64,000 nucleotides of DNA from Apricaphanius iberus. Lineage: Eukaryota > Chordata > Actinopteri > Cyprinodontiformes > Aphaniidae. A program made the translations under genes and the position numbers. The stretch is from NCBI GenBank assembly GCA_028564705.1, contig JAPXFQ010000113.1, positions 2,356,001-2,420,000 on the forward strand. The letters run 5' to 3'. The notes below the pieces were generated by a model that ran no database searches, was not told the DNA's origin, and saw only the letters and a program-made list of their open reading frames with translations. Below, piece by piece: positions 36,810 through 49,524 of the stretch (position 1 is its first letter; each line of letters starts with the position of its first letter).

Positions 36810-39800
36810 GTTAAGGCTGTGATGTGGTCTTAGCCTGCTGATACGTTAAGAAACCCTGTGGAGCCTAATCAGTGATTTTCTGTTTTTTGTCTACATTTTT
36901 GGGCCTTTTGTCAGACATTTTCTTCCTATCAGTGATCTTATAGGTTCTTTATGCAGTTTAGGTCAGACCAGCTGCCTGGTCAATCAAATAGAGTCATACC
37001 AGGGTTTTAAAGCAGATATTGGTGCTTTTGGCAGTGGAAAAAGGCACTGCCTGAAAGGGACATCTGCATAGCCAGAAAGTTTCTCAGTAGAGGGAAGCTT
37101 GAAGTGCTCTAAAATTTTATGGATGGCTTTGGTGACTTTCTACTTGATAAAACACAGTGGACCAATACCAACAGATCTCAAGGCTCCCAGAATCGTCCAT
37201 GAAATAAATTAACTTTGTGATTGTATTCTGATTTATAGTGTCGTACCATATGTCACACTTATATTAATGAATACTGTTTCAAAAGTCAAGCACTTCCTCT
37301 TATAACTTCCAAGTTAAGCCTCCAATTATCTGACATGAAAGAGTAGCCAACGCAGAATACTGTTTGCTTGTTTCCATTTACTTGTACTGGATCCTAATCC
37401 CAGCTGCACTGGGACAATGTAATTCAAAGCATAAAACCTTTGTGGAGATCAGATTTTATTCTAGATTGCACAGCCTCAAAAGATAAAATAAATGCACTTT
37501 CAACGCAGTTCCTTGAATACGATGTGGTCACTTAGATGTTGGAATAACTTCTTCAACATAAGTCTATTTTATGTGTATGTGTGTCTTGCTCCAGCAGCTT
37601 AGACAAACTGTACAGACTGCTTTTTAATGCCAGTGGCAAATTTGCTATAAAAAGGAGACAAATTATTTTTCACCGTGGTACATTTGACTTTGTATGACCG
37701 GTTTTCACATTACTGTTCCTGAACAAATTTGTTAAAGTGATGAGAGATGTCACAACTATGTGAAACCTTATAACTCTACAGTTCCAATGAACATCTCCAT
37801 TTTTAGCAGTCACACAACAGATGCAGGGTCTTCATCATGTTCATGGTCGCCAGCTCTGTGTGGCCTGATTTCATATGCAGATTCATCTGGCTCAGAGCAG
37901 CAGTGGCCCTTGGTGCAGAGTGCCCCGATCGTCCCCAGGGTCAGGCCCTCTGTTTAGTGTCCCCATGGGCCAACCCCCACCCCCTTTTTACCTGCTTCAG
38001 CTCATATGAGCAACTATGGCTGACATATGTGAGGCGGCAGGAAAGCAGATGCTGTTTTTCCATTTGTGAAATCAAGCTTTTGGAAAGCGCGCAGCATTTC
38101 GATGGTCCAAGACAAGTCAGTGAGTGAGTGCAAAGGGCAATAGAGAGCAGCAGGCACATCCATTTGGTGCTAACACTGTAAGTTTTCATCAAAACTGTGA
38201 GGATACGCTGTTCAGACTAATTGGAAGCATGGACGTAGATTTGTATGTATTTGAACGCTGGTTTTTGTCCATGTAAGTTCTGATACCTCCAGACAGTCAG
38301 TGCACTAATGTCTGTCCCAGTGTGAGCAGTTCTTGCTGACTTACAGACAATACGGGGGTGAGGGTGTGTGTCATGAAAGGGGAAGCCTTAATAAAATGAC
38401 AGTCTCTCTTGCCATTCCTCTCAATCGTCCATCTCTCACTGTCTCCAAACGTCCACCATCAACCAGAGCAGCCGGAGAAGTTTATGACAAGTCTGACACC
38501 TGTCAGTCATGCACTCAAGGACAGGATGGAGAGGACAGCAGCAGACACACATTCCACATGTTATAGCGGCGTTGTCCTGCATCAAACAATATTTATACAT
38601 TCAGAGTTACAGCTCTATGGAGACATATTCCCACCCATATATAGTCACATTGCAACAGCAGACCTCAAAGTGTTTTATTCTGATTTTGTTTGATAGCAAC
38701 ACACAGTAAGGTGTAAAAAGAAACAATTCATGATTTTCAATTGTTTTACATGTAAAAATCTTAAAATTGGTGTTTTAAAAAAAACATTTCAAATAAAGAG
38801 GTGAGAAAGATTCCTTCATTTCTTGGAGGTTTAATTCGAACTTGTCTGTACAAGCAAGGAGGAAAAGCATCACACAGTACTGCCGGGATCCGTGTAACAG
38901 CTGACCTGCTCCCAACAACTAACAAAGCCTTTTTATAGATTTAGACAACCTTGCTATTATCTACAAAATATCAGTAAACATTTCTCCATGCTGAAGTCTC
39001 CAGACTCTCAGGCGTCTTTGTCTGATAGAACAGGCTCAATCTCAGGACATGTCAGGATATCCAATGTTCCGAGGGTTGTTTCCATGGCAATATAAGAGTA
39101 GGATTCCTAATATCAGTTCATTTGACCTAACCTAATATTATACAGTGTCACACAATCAGACTATCACTATATCATGAAGAAATAGCACACAGTTCTCTCA
39201 GTATGTAAGAATACACAGAAAAGATCATTCTTAATATAACTTTTTTCGATAAAATTATTTGCAACTGTATGCTCCCCCTTTTATTCTGATACCAATGAAT
39301 ATAATTAAAGACAACACATTTTATTTGGGTCAGAAGTGACCCGATTACCTGCATATAAATGATTCCAGTATAAAGGTAGCCATTTTTGAAGGTCTCAAAG
39401 TCTTTTTGGAGCAAATTAATGAACAAAACAAAAGACATCAAGCTGTGGGGGATGATTTTCCACAACAAGAACAGGGAAGCGTTAATGGAATAATTTGTAA
39501 AGCTCAATGTAGAGTGATGCAGGAATAAAACCTGTTCAAAATATAATTGATAATCTTTAGCAATAATTAAGAAGTCACAAATGGTTTTACTTAAATCATA
39601 TGAAATTTGAACTATTTTGCTAAGGAAAAAAGGCTAATTAGAGAAAAATGTAGTACAACAAAATAGAAGCTCAGGGCATTTGAACTCCATTTTTGCCGTA
39701 GAAAATTCTTTAAAAATTGTAAGATTTATTTTGATTCATAATTGTAATCTATTATGGTTGAGAACATGAAATCTCAAAGAAATGCATTGAAGTTTCTTGC

Positions 39801-39859
39801 TGCAAAGTAAAAAACGTTTAAAAAAAAGTTACGATAATATTAGTTCTTTATCAAAGCGA
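36810..39859. other. Unassigned sequence
   Basis: The GC-richer stretch 37840-38130 has overlapping frames on both strands without similarity. The rest is AT-rich. Confidence 0.55.
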
Positions 39860-39926
39860 TGAGATAGGCACCAGCCCCCCCGCGACTGCTTGACGATTAA
39901 GCGGTTCAGAAAATGGATGGATGGGT
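39860..39926 (+). mobile_element. GATG-tailed retroelement 3' end
   Basis: GAGATAGGCACCAGCCCCCC, a GCGAC word, GATTAAGCGGTTCAGAAAAT and a short GGATGGATGG tail. It matches the last part of the copy at 61272. It is strongly 5' truncated. Confidence 0.75.
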
Positions 39927-40689
39927 CAAAGCACTGTATAACACTGTTTTTAATTAAGGGATTAATTTTAGGGAACTTCAATATATTGTATATATTATAT
40001 TTATTTTTTAAGAGTGTGAACGTAATAAACCATCAGTTTTACATCAGTGAATGTTCTGGTGTGGATGACATTAAAACCACAATTGAAGTTGTGCTGACTT
40101 GAAGTTTGAAAGGTTAGATTTTTCTACAATTATGTGTCAAAGCGTTGAACGACTTGCAGCCGCCCATTCCCTCCTGGCGACAAATTTCATTACCAAACTT
40201 GATGTATACAGCAAATGCAACCACCGTTGAATGGAGGACATAAATTTCAGCCTGTGGGGTACAGCAGTCACATTACAACCAATCAACTTTGCTCTCCCTG
40301 TACCCGTCGTCTATTCAGATGAGTGAGGGGAGATGAAAGGAATATACAGTATGATGTGTTATTTCTAATCAGCATAAATTACCAGCATACATCAGGTGAA
40401 GCTCAAATTAAAATCCTCATCCGACAAAGCAAGGGGAAAGGTGCAACTTCAATCATGGATCTGTTGATTTAATGCAGTCATGTGAGCCCCCAAAGAAAAA
40501 GAACCCACCCAGTGGCCCTGATGCATATTTTTCTATTAAATGGAGAGGGTGCCATGATGAGGGTCAGCCAAGTAGAAACCTGATCCCTAGATTACAAAAA
40601 AAACCTTTGTGTAGATTTGTAAATGCATGTATTATTGATTATGTGACGGAAATTACATCACTATAGAAATCTTTTTGGAAATTTATAAA
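39927..40689. other. Unassigned sequence
   Basis: Nothing recognisable between the GATG-tailed end and the LINE 3' end. Confidence 0.55.
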
Positions 40690-40890
40690 GTGTTTTCACT
40701 TAATCTTTTAAAATCTAATTTAAAAACATACTTATTTCCCTTTGCTTTTACTGCTCCTTAGTCATTTCTATTTAATTCTACTATTTAAGGATTTTATGCT
40801 TTATTTGTATCGTTGTTTTTATCTGCTCTGTTGAGCGCCTTGGTCAGCTCTCATGCTGTTGTTAAGTATGCTATACAAATAAATCCAGTA
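40690..40890 (+). mobile_element. L2/CR1-type LINE 3' end
   Basis: A short frame reads LKSNLKTYLFPFAFTAP before the TAG at 40759-40761, the usual C-terminus of L2/CR1 ORF2. About 125 bases of untranslated sequence follow, with TGTTGAGCGCCTTGGTCAGC and a CTATACAAATAAAT ending. The copy is truncated to its last ~200 bases and differs from the other LINE ends in the window. Confidence 0.65.
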
Positions 40891-41099
40891 TGGTATTGGC
40901 AGAAAAAAGAAGCATAAACTGTTTCTTCTAAACTAAACTAAATTATTTACATTTTATTCAGTTATTTTTTTTATCCACTAAAACATAAGGAAGTGTCAGT
41001 GGTATTGTATTAATATGTTTTCATTTGTATAAGTCACCCTTCAAAAAGCTCTTGCAGATTAAGTTTAGACTAGTTTATCTAAGTGTAAAGAACTCAAAA

Positions 41100-42480
41100 T
41101 AAGGCTATCCACTTCCATCTTTATCTTCCACTTCAGTAATGAACTCTTCTACTTCCACAACTTTGTCTTCAACCAAGTCAGGAGATGCTGCTTCCCCCTT
41201 TATCTCACTCTCCCACACTTCTTTTTCTAGAAGTCAGGTGAAGAGGCAGTTGGAGAAACTGAACCGGAAGAAGGCTGCAGGTCCAGATGGTGTCAGCCCC
41301 AGAGTCCTGAAGACCTGTGCAGAGCAGCTCTGTGAGATTCTGCAGCATCTCTTCAGCCTTAGCCTGACCCAGGAGAAGGTTCCAGTGTTGTGGAAGACAT
41401 CCTGCCTTGTTCCAGTACGAAATAAAACTCACCCATCAGTCATTAATGACTACAGACCCGTTGCCCTGACATCCTACATCATGAAGGTCCTGGAGAGACT
41501 CCTGATGCCCCATCTGAATAAGCAAACTAGAACCTATCAGGACCCCCTGAAGTTTGCTTGTCGCCATGGAATTGGCGTTGAAGATGCCATCATCAACCTG
41601 CTTCAACCAACTCACTGTTATCTGGACAAACCAGGCAGCACTGTGAGAATCATAGCCTCAACAATCAGCTGGATCAATGACTATCTGAAAAACAGACCAC
41701 AGTTTGTGAGACTGAAGGATTGTGTGTCAAACCAGCTGGTCAGCAGCACAGTAGCACCACAAGGGACTGTACTCTCACCATTCTTTTTCACTCTGTACAC
41801 CTCAGACTTCCAGTATAAGACGGAGACCTGTCATCTGCAGATATACTCAGACGACTCTGCAATTGTCGGGTGTATCAGAGATGGAGAAGAAGCTGAATAC
41901 AGAGAGCTGGTGGACGACTTTGTGGCATTGTGTGGAAACAATCATCTTACTTTCAATGGACAACAGACTGGACTGGAGAATCAACAGTGAAGCCGTCTAC
42001 AAAAAGGGACAGAGAAGACTGTACTTACTGAGGAAGCTGAGGTCCTTCAAGGTTAGTAGCAAGATGCTGCAAATCTTCTACAAGTAGGTGTGGAGATTGT
42101 AATCACTTCGTCCATCAACTGTTGGGGTAGCAGCATTAGAGGGACTTAAAATGGCTCAATAACCTGATGAAGAAGGCTGGTTCTGTTCTGGGGACAACTG
42201 TGGAAAAACTGGACATGATGATGCAAAGAAGGATTCTTCATAAAATTAAAAGATTTTGGACAACCCTGAGCATCCTCTTCATGAATACAGCAACAAAGTA
42301 TCTTCAGTCGGAGGCTTCTCCAGTTTCGCTGCAACACAGACCGCTACAGGAAATCCTTTCTCCCCACAGCCATCATGGTCTACAACAATGCCTTAAAGAA
42401 ATGAATTATTAATGAGCTACAAGAACACTTAATTTCCCTCTGGGATGAATAAAGTATTTTTGAGTTGAATTTAACTGAAT
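41100..42480 (+). mobile_element. Rex1-like LINE reverse transcriptase, internally deleted
   Basis: This holds the longest open frame of the window (41139-41990, 283 codons). Visible in order: LNRKKAAGPDGVSPRVLKTC (reverse transcriptase N-terminal motifs), INDYRPVALTSYIMKVLERL, KFACRHGIGVEDAI, ISWINDYL, LSPFFFTLYTSDF and the catalytic YSDD box at residues 236-239. At residues 171-172 (about 41650) the sequence jumps from TVRI to ASTISW, so motif A and its catalytic Asp are deleted; the copy at 23.7-25.4 kb still has them. A second deletion lies after about 41960. The thumb part (LRKLRSFKVSSKMLQIF) is in another frame to 42087. The 3' end TCCCTCTGGGATGAATAAAG lies at about 42440. The frame is open but cannot encode an active enzyme. 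Confidence 0.88.
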
Positions 42481-43379
42481 TTACTCCTAGGCATCATGAT
42501 ACGTTGCATGAACTCTGGCAGCAACTTCTGGTCTGACATTTAAGCCATCTCTCCACACTTTTTTCAGGTGTTACTGCCGTTTAATGTGATGTAACATATT
42601 TTTACGAACTTTAAATGCACTATAAGTTCACACACCCTAACACATGCATAGGTGAATCACAGAAAAGTGCTGCAGAGTAGAGCAGCTTGATCAGCAAACC
42701 AGCCAGATACAGCAAAAGGCAACAGACGTTGCAGCAATTTTTCCAAACAAGGTGTAAATTGAGATCTGCTGTTGTATGCAAATAATATTAGCAAAATGAT
42801 AGCAAGTTAATACATGCAAATATATGGGTTTTAAGATAGTTAACTAGAAATGTTTCTTATATTACATTCCTTGCTAGTTAGCTCAGAGATCAGAGTCAGG
42901 GAGGAGATGTAAGGCCAGCTATTGCAGCAGGGAGGATGATGCAGGGTTTCCAGTTAAGGCAGACAGGTATCAGGACAGAGTTATAGAAGCCAGTGCATAA
43001 ACTTGAAACATCTTTTTTTAACCTGTAGTTAAATCTTTCCAGATTGACTTCAAGTTAATGGCGACATTTGAGCTTTGTTATTTGTTCCTGTTGAGCAAGT
43101 CACTGTCACTATTAATTGTAATAATAGTTGAAATAATGTAATGATAACTTTATTTGAATCATTATTAATATTGCTGATAACTAAGCCAGTTATTGTGCAA
43201 CAGTGAATTCAATTGTTCTTTTGTCATTGAGGAAAGGTGAGATTGTATGTGAGAGGATGATAAATCACTCAATAGTGTTTGGGAATTTAGGGAAATTCTG
43301 GTTGTAAATCAAGGGTTGCTTATGGCAACCCAGGAAATTAATTATTTATGAGAAATTATTAATTTTAAACAGGGCACCA
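42481..43379. other. Unassigned sequence
   Basis: AT-rich. No gene or repeat recognised. Confidence 0.55.
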
Positions 43380-43415
43380 GCTTCATATAAATTTACTTTG
43401 GATTTTATATGAAGC
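43380..43415. repeat. 12-bp perfect inverted repeat
   Basis: GCTTCATATAAA (43380-43391) pairs with TTTATATGAAGC (43404-43415) across a 12-base loop. Confidence 0.8.
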
Positions 43416-43471
43416 AAATGTTAATTAATGAGCTTAATAATCAGTCTATCTGAAAAATTAGTCCTTTGACC

Positions 43472-44190
43472 ATTCTATTGTGCATTTCGTCCATGTTATG
43501 ACTGCTACAGTACATTTTGTGAACCAGCAGTTTACAAACTGAATTATGTAAAAGCCTTTTGTCCACGAAATGCAATCAATGTCACTGAATTCATTTCGTA
43601 AGTTATTAAGTTACTATTTTGTGACACGTAATTAATTTCGTAAACTGCTGACTCACGAAATGAATTGTAGCAGGTCACATAACTGATTTTGTGATTCTAT
43701 TGTGCATTTCTTCCACGTAATGACATTATCATGACACATAATTCATTTCGTAAACTACTGACTCACGAAATTTATTCTATTATGAATTTCGTCCACGGAA
43801 TGAAAGCATATGTCCCTGAAAGAATTTCGTAAGTTATGAAGTTACTATTCCGTGGACGGAATGCCTTCTGTAACTGCAGAGTTGGAGAATAAATCCCTTT
43901 TGTACACATCATCATTTCTGTAACACAACACAATACTTTTGTGGATGAAAGTTTATTTCGTCTACGACAGTGAATAATGCATTCAGCCTTATGTCCACGA
44001 AAGGAAAAGGCCACCAGTCAGTTTGGTCCATCGAACGATGTGCTCCCTTCAGTGTTTCTTGGACACAATGCAAACCAATTTGTGTATTCTGTGGACAAAC
44101 GGTGTTACGATGTAACTTGGTTTCGTATTGAATATATGTATTTTGTGACACAAAAGTCATTCTGTCCACGAAATATGACATGTTACATTC
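43472..44190. repeat. Cluster of ATTTCGT/ACGAAAT words with repeated sub-blocks
   Basis: Over about 720 bases the words ATTTCGT, ACGAAAT, TTTTGTG and GTCCACG recur every 15-40 bases in both orientations. Larger blocks also repeat. ATTCTATTGTGCATTTC-type starts lie at 43472, 43694 and 43774. The block ATTTCGTAAACT-GCTGACTCACGAAAT occurs at 43634-43662 and, diverged, at 43744-43772. ATTTCGTAAGTTAT-AAGTTACTATT occurs near 43592 and 43824. The words are internally near-palindromic (ATTTCGT ... ACGAAAT) and keep CpG in an AT-rich setting. No frame resembles a protein. I do not recognise the family. It could be a decayed satellite-like array, the subterminal repeats of a DNA transposon, or an unknown element. 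Confidence 0.7.
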
Positions 44191-45736
44191 AGCGCCCCAT
44201 AGGAAACAAGATGTTGTGACTTGATTAGATGGGCAGTTTTTGCATTGCGCACAAAAACGGTTTAATTACTTATATTAAATATTTATTCTGCATTCATGTT
44301 GATGCTGCGGCATTTTTATATTGTGTTTTATAGCTAACCAACTGTAAAAACTGCAATAGTTTTGTTTCTTTGGGGTATATTTAAAAATGTAGCAATCTGA
44401 AATATTATCTGCTAACATCAGATTACCTAGCATGTAACCCTAATTATCTTCCTTTCATACTTACGTGCCCTGCACTTGTCTGGGGAACTTCCACCTGCTC
44501 ATGCATCTCTCCCTCATCTCTCTTTCCCTGTGCTGCAGCAGCAGCCTCCTGCTCAGCCGTGTGGCACGGTTAAGTGGCGAGCATTGACGAGTGAGCTTGC
44601 GCATCTACAGGACTGCAGGCGCGTTGTTGCCACCTATCAGTTTGGGCATGGAACAACAGTCATTTATAAGCAAGAAAAAAACTACCTAACAACTATAAAA
44701 CTTTTGTCCAGGAGGCATTTCTTTTGTCCATGTGGGCAGCTGGAAATTCCAAACAAGATTCAAGGTGTTGATTTCCAACAGTACCAAACTGATGTCCCAA
44801 CTGGACTTGGATTCTGAGCCAAATCAAACCTTGAAAGACTTGTTTGTTCAAGATTAAAATAATTTTCCATCTATGACTTAATGGATTATATCACTTTTTA
44901 CACTTTTCGTGAAAAAAAGAGATCCATTTTATATTCTTCCTCCAAATTTAGTGTCTGATCTACTGCCAACAAGAACTCAGAGTCATAACTTCCTGATCAT
45001 CTGATTATCTGATTAACTGTTCATCTGTTCAATCTGCTGCCAAAATAAATACAAATGTCCAGCCTTGATATTTACCAGACAGAATGATCTTATTTCCTGT
45101 TCCCCACAATCTGTCTGTTACAGATTTTGTCCTAGCTGGTTTTAACCTATGACAACACCATATCCTATTAGTCTTTTGCTACAGACACACTGAGATACAG
45201 CACCCTTTCCACAATAATTAAAACTCCTGGTTAAGATGTGTGAAAGCCTTAAAATATTTTTTTTATTGAAGGAGCATGATCTCACTCTGATTTTACTTAA
45301 TTTTATTAGCCTAAATTCAAATAAAATCTAACGACTTATGAAACGGAGCAGTTGAGGATGTTCAAGAACAACCAGATCACCCCAAGGCCTAAGCCTGTCA
45401 TAAACTGGAACATGCTGCAAACCAGTGTTGCTGATCACAGTAAAGCAAGTTTTACATTATCCTGAATAGGAGGTAGCCGGCCAAAATAGAGATATCTTTC
45501 CCAGAACAAACACCATCTAACATGATCTAAAATAAAATGTGTCTGCTTACATGAACAAATCTGCTGTCTTCTGAAGAAAAATATAATGGTTGGAGGAGAC
45601 AGAGACCAATCTGTTGGAAATATTAGAAAAAGTATGTTTGGGTGGGACAGGGTGAGGCTTTTCCAACTAAGAACCCTGTAAGGAATGATGTTGGTTGCAT
45701 TATGCTGAGAAAAAGTTTTGTTTCCAGTGGAACTGG
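44191..45736. other. Unassigned sequence
   Basis: A 113-codon frame at 44476-44817 is not recognisable. The rest is AT-rich. Confidence 0.55.
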
Positions 45737-46982
45737 CAGTATTGGGAAAGTTCACTTTTTATATGAACTAGTTCAAAGTTCACACATTTGGAAATGAACT
45801 AATTCAGTTAATTGTTCATAATTCAAATGTATTTAACTAAGTTCACAGTTTTAAAAATGAGTTATTATAGTTCTTTAGTTTTATTTCAAAAATATTGCAG
45901 CGAGCTATTTCCTTCAGAATACTGGCATTTTCCAAGTGGTGGCACCCATTTAGTCCACACTTGTACCCAGCTGCAGCTAGTACCCAATACAGAATATTTT
46001 ACTGGTAGAAGCTATTTATTATTTTTTGATGAATTATTAAACATTCTGATGTAGAAACCATGCTGGTGTAGTAAACTAAGGCTGTACCTCAAAGTACAAT
46101 ATTCAAAGTGCAAAACATTTAAACATTAATCAACTTTCTCCAGTTTTCCATTTCTTTGAATCTATTTTTTGACTTGTTTTCTAAGAGAAAATTTCTAGAA
46201 CTTGGGTTATAAAGGGCAACATTTAGTTGGAACTCCTTACTCAAGTTTATAAAAACTGGACATTCCATTTTTCTTAAAGGCTGCAGGTCTCCAACAATAC
46301 ACTGCAGCATCAGGCCGTCCAGCTGCGGCTGAGAAATGAAGATAACAGAGTTGCGGCTACTGTATCACGTTATCTGGTTTTGAGTGGTGGAGGATCTGTT
46401 TTGGTACATTGTTGTGTCTTTTTTTTTTTACTGACTTGCCCTGCCACATACCTTGAAAGGCTAGCGTTTCAATTTCGTTTCAAGTTTGTTGTTGACATTG
46501 TTGATGTCCGGAGTAGCTTCTTGAGACTCACCAGCAAAGTTTACGCAAAAATACACGATTTTCCCTAACTGGATCATCATTAACCGTTTCAAAAAATCTT
46601 TTTCTGGGTCATCCGAACATTCCACTTAATTCATTCATTCCGAATTACTGCTGCTGCAATTAATGGAATTTGCCTGCATACTTTACAGTTTGACACCAGA
46701 AGCATACATGGTGCGACTTGATGACTAGTGTTGCCAGATATGATCTTTTCCCCTGTTTTAACCAGCATGGCTTTTGCTGGGCTTTTGTTGGAAGGCTGGA
46801 ATGAAATGTGGCACCGCTTGGAAAAAACTGACTGCAAGAGAGCGCCATTCACATACGCCAGAATGAGTGCGTTCACTGTAACGTTCATCAGACCAAAAGT
46901 GAGTTGGTTTAGTTTATGTTCACAAGTAATATGAATGAATTCACGAACAATGTCTCATTGAACTCATTCAGGAACAACACTG
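45737..46982 (-). mobile_element. Possible hAT-type DNA transposon relic
   Basis: The left end starts CAGTATTGGGAAAGTTCAC and the right end finishes GGAACAACACTG, whose reverse complement starts CAGTGTTG. CAGTGTTG is a common hAT terminus, here paired with one mismatch. Both ends carry several GAAC/GTTC words as subterminal repeats. I found no matching 8-bp target duplication and no confident transposase domain. The strand is a guess from short minus-strand frames near 46.4-46.9 kb. A foreign GTTGCCAGATATGATC-type segment lies near 46730. Confidence 0.42.
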
Positions 46983-49524
46983 CACTGAAAAACCTCCAAT
47001 TGGCAGGTCTTCGAATTTACAGAATCTATATGTTTCTCTTTTACTTACATGATTATTAATTACAATTTAAGTAATTACAATAAATACGATACAGTTTTTT
47101 TGCACTGGTGTAAAGTGAAGGAATTGTATTACTGAAACCATTATAACCATGTTTAGTTAACAGTGGAAATGAAGTTATATTTGTTATTTAAACACAAGAT
47201 TTCTGAGTCATTGTGTAGCAAAGTGGTTAGTGCACTTTACTTTGCTGTCAAACGCTATTGGAGCCACAAACTGAGATACAGTAGATACCCTGTTTGGATA
47301 TTATCAGCTTGTAGTCACATTACACAACACCATTGAGTAAGAGTAACAAAAGTAAGTTGGTGTTAAAATATATCATTATCATTTTAATGACTTAAAAATA
47401 AAATGACATCATGTAATTAATTAATATTATGGCAACCTATAAATATGTTAAATAAACATGTTAATTTTACTTAGGAGAAAGAGGGTAAATTATGTCAGAT
47501 TTATTTATTCTGATCGTGTAGAACCGATGTACACAATCCAATCAAGTAAATTGAAAGAACTTTTATTTCAGTGTGGGAACTGGTGCATCTCTAATTGTGG
47601 GTTCACTTCAAATCAACAGCTAGCTGGTTGAAACTTGAGCACAACTAGAACACAATAATGATCCCAGCCACAGATTAAAAGAGCTTTTGGAATGGTTAAA
47701 GCAAGAAGACATTACCTTCTGGAATGGTGCTGACCTCAAACCTATCAAAAATGTTGAACTATGCTCAAAAGCTATAGGTATAAGCCAGAAAATCAGCAAA
47801 TTAACACAGCTCCAAAAATGTTGATAAATGAATAGTCCAATATCTAGACATAATTAAAGCAAGACAAAGCCGACACACTAAGTTTGTGTTTTGTCTGCAA
47901 CGTGTTAAGGGACTTCTGACCAAATAATACTGCAAGTGCATATATATATATATACATAGTTTAGCACATATCAATATTTTAAAATTAATTGAAGCTCTTT
48001 TAGTGGAAATCATTTCGGATAGCTATCCTGGAGATAAGCAAAAACAGCTTAAATGTGTCAATAATAAACTTCATTTAGAATCATATCTATGTACATCATA
48101 AGTTTTTGTAAATTTCTGACCAAATTTGTACTTCAGATCCTGGACAAGGAAGAAGAGTGAATCATCTCAATAAACCCACTGAGAACAGCTGCAAAGTAAA
48201 TAGCTTAAAGAAACAGTACAGGAGATGGCTTTTGTGTGGGGAGCTTAAGTCACACCCTTCTACATCCGCTCTGTGAGTTCCTTACTGTTAAAAATTATAA
48301 ATGAGAGTCAATAAACCGATAAATATTATTTTCTGATCCCATTTAAAATGTGCCATGAATTTGCCATGAAGTGCTAATCTCTGACAGGTGGCAAAAGTTA
48401 TTTTAGATTTTTTGCAAAAACACTACAAATAAAGAAAAAAAATGGCGGGCAGTTTGTTGAGCTTCTCCTCCTTTATCCAGGACAAAGGAAGGAGAAAACC
48501 ACTATAATTCTGGCCATGTGGAAAGTGGCTGCTATGCTTGGGGAAAACAGTTGGTTGACTCAAAGCTAGCGTGGGGGACAAACTCTCAAAGGTCTCTGTG
48601 AGTATTTCAAGAGCTAGCTCATGTTAGCTACATGGTGTCATATATGCGACTTCTGATATGTAGTCACTTTAATTATTTGTTTTTTACAAGCAAATAAATA
48701 AAAATCACATGACAAATACACTCGAAACGCACCTGATGGCTGTGTGTGTGACCCAACACATGCCACTGTCATTTCATCAGAAAAATTCATATTTTTTTGA
48801 AAAAGAAAGATGGAGACATAACAAAGAGGAATATGTCTGTAAAAGTATTCCTGATGCTGATTTACTGCTTTATTGGCAATGATCTTATAAGGCATGGTAG
48901 CAAATTAAATACATTAATTTTGGGTAAACATTACATACTGTTATTATATCAATATATTATAATATATTTTTGTTTGACCACGAGATCCCAGTGTTGCCAG
49001 CAGAAAATGCAGAAAGCTATTGGTTACAGATTCATAGCGGCTAGACGCACAAGGAAGGCACTGTCTGGTTATCAGCTAAACACCACCTTTCTCTTTCTTT
49101 TGTCAGCTGAACTGATGAAGCTGATAGTCTAATTGATCTAATTAATAGTAAAAGTGCAAATATTCAACATTTGTTAAATGTTTGAAAGTGGATGATCAAG
49201 AGTTCTTGGAAACACCTCAATAAAACACTTTAGGTAAAGAGAGACAATGGAACTCTTCCGATTAATGAAATAAGTGAGGTAATTACCTAGAGCTTAAGGG
49301 CTGCAGTGAATGAGAGGACAATGATTTTTCCTCAAAGTACTTGTGACCTCTTATTTCATAAGAGCTCAAAGCTCAAGATGATCAAGAGGCTGAAAGAGAG
49401 ACAGAGAAAGAGAGACTGTAATTTTTCATAGTGTTGTAACATTGTAACTTCAAAGCTTAATGTATATTTCATAATTGTGAAGTTATAAAAGAAAGAAAAA
49501 TTGTTTTAATTTTGGTGTGCACAT
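46983..49524. other. Unassigned sequence
   Basis: Only a TA microsatellite and short frames. A vague tRNA-like word near 47217-47270 was not accepted. Confidence 0.55.
47940..47956. repeat. TA microsatellite
   Basis: Seven to eight TA units. Confidence 0.85.

Noticed and set aside
43912..44181. 89-codon minus-strand frame in the ATTTCGT cluster
   Set aside because: It is a by-product of the repeated DNA words; no protein similarity.
43472..44190. CRISPR-like array
   Set aside because: Repeats vary in length, orientation and spacing, there are no uniform spacers, and the genome is a vertebrate's.
44476..44817. 113-codon open frame
   Set aside because: No recognisable protein and no gene structure around it.
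47217..47275. tRNA-like word GTAGCAAAGTGGTTAGTGC
   Set aside because: Only an A-box-like word is present; no B-box or SINE body follows.
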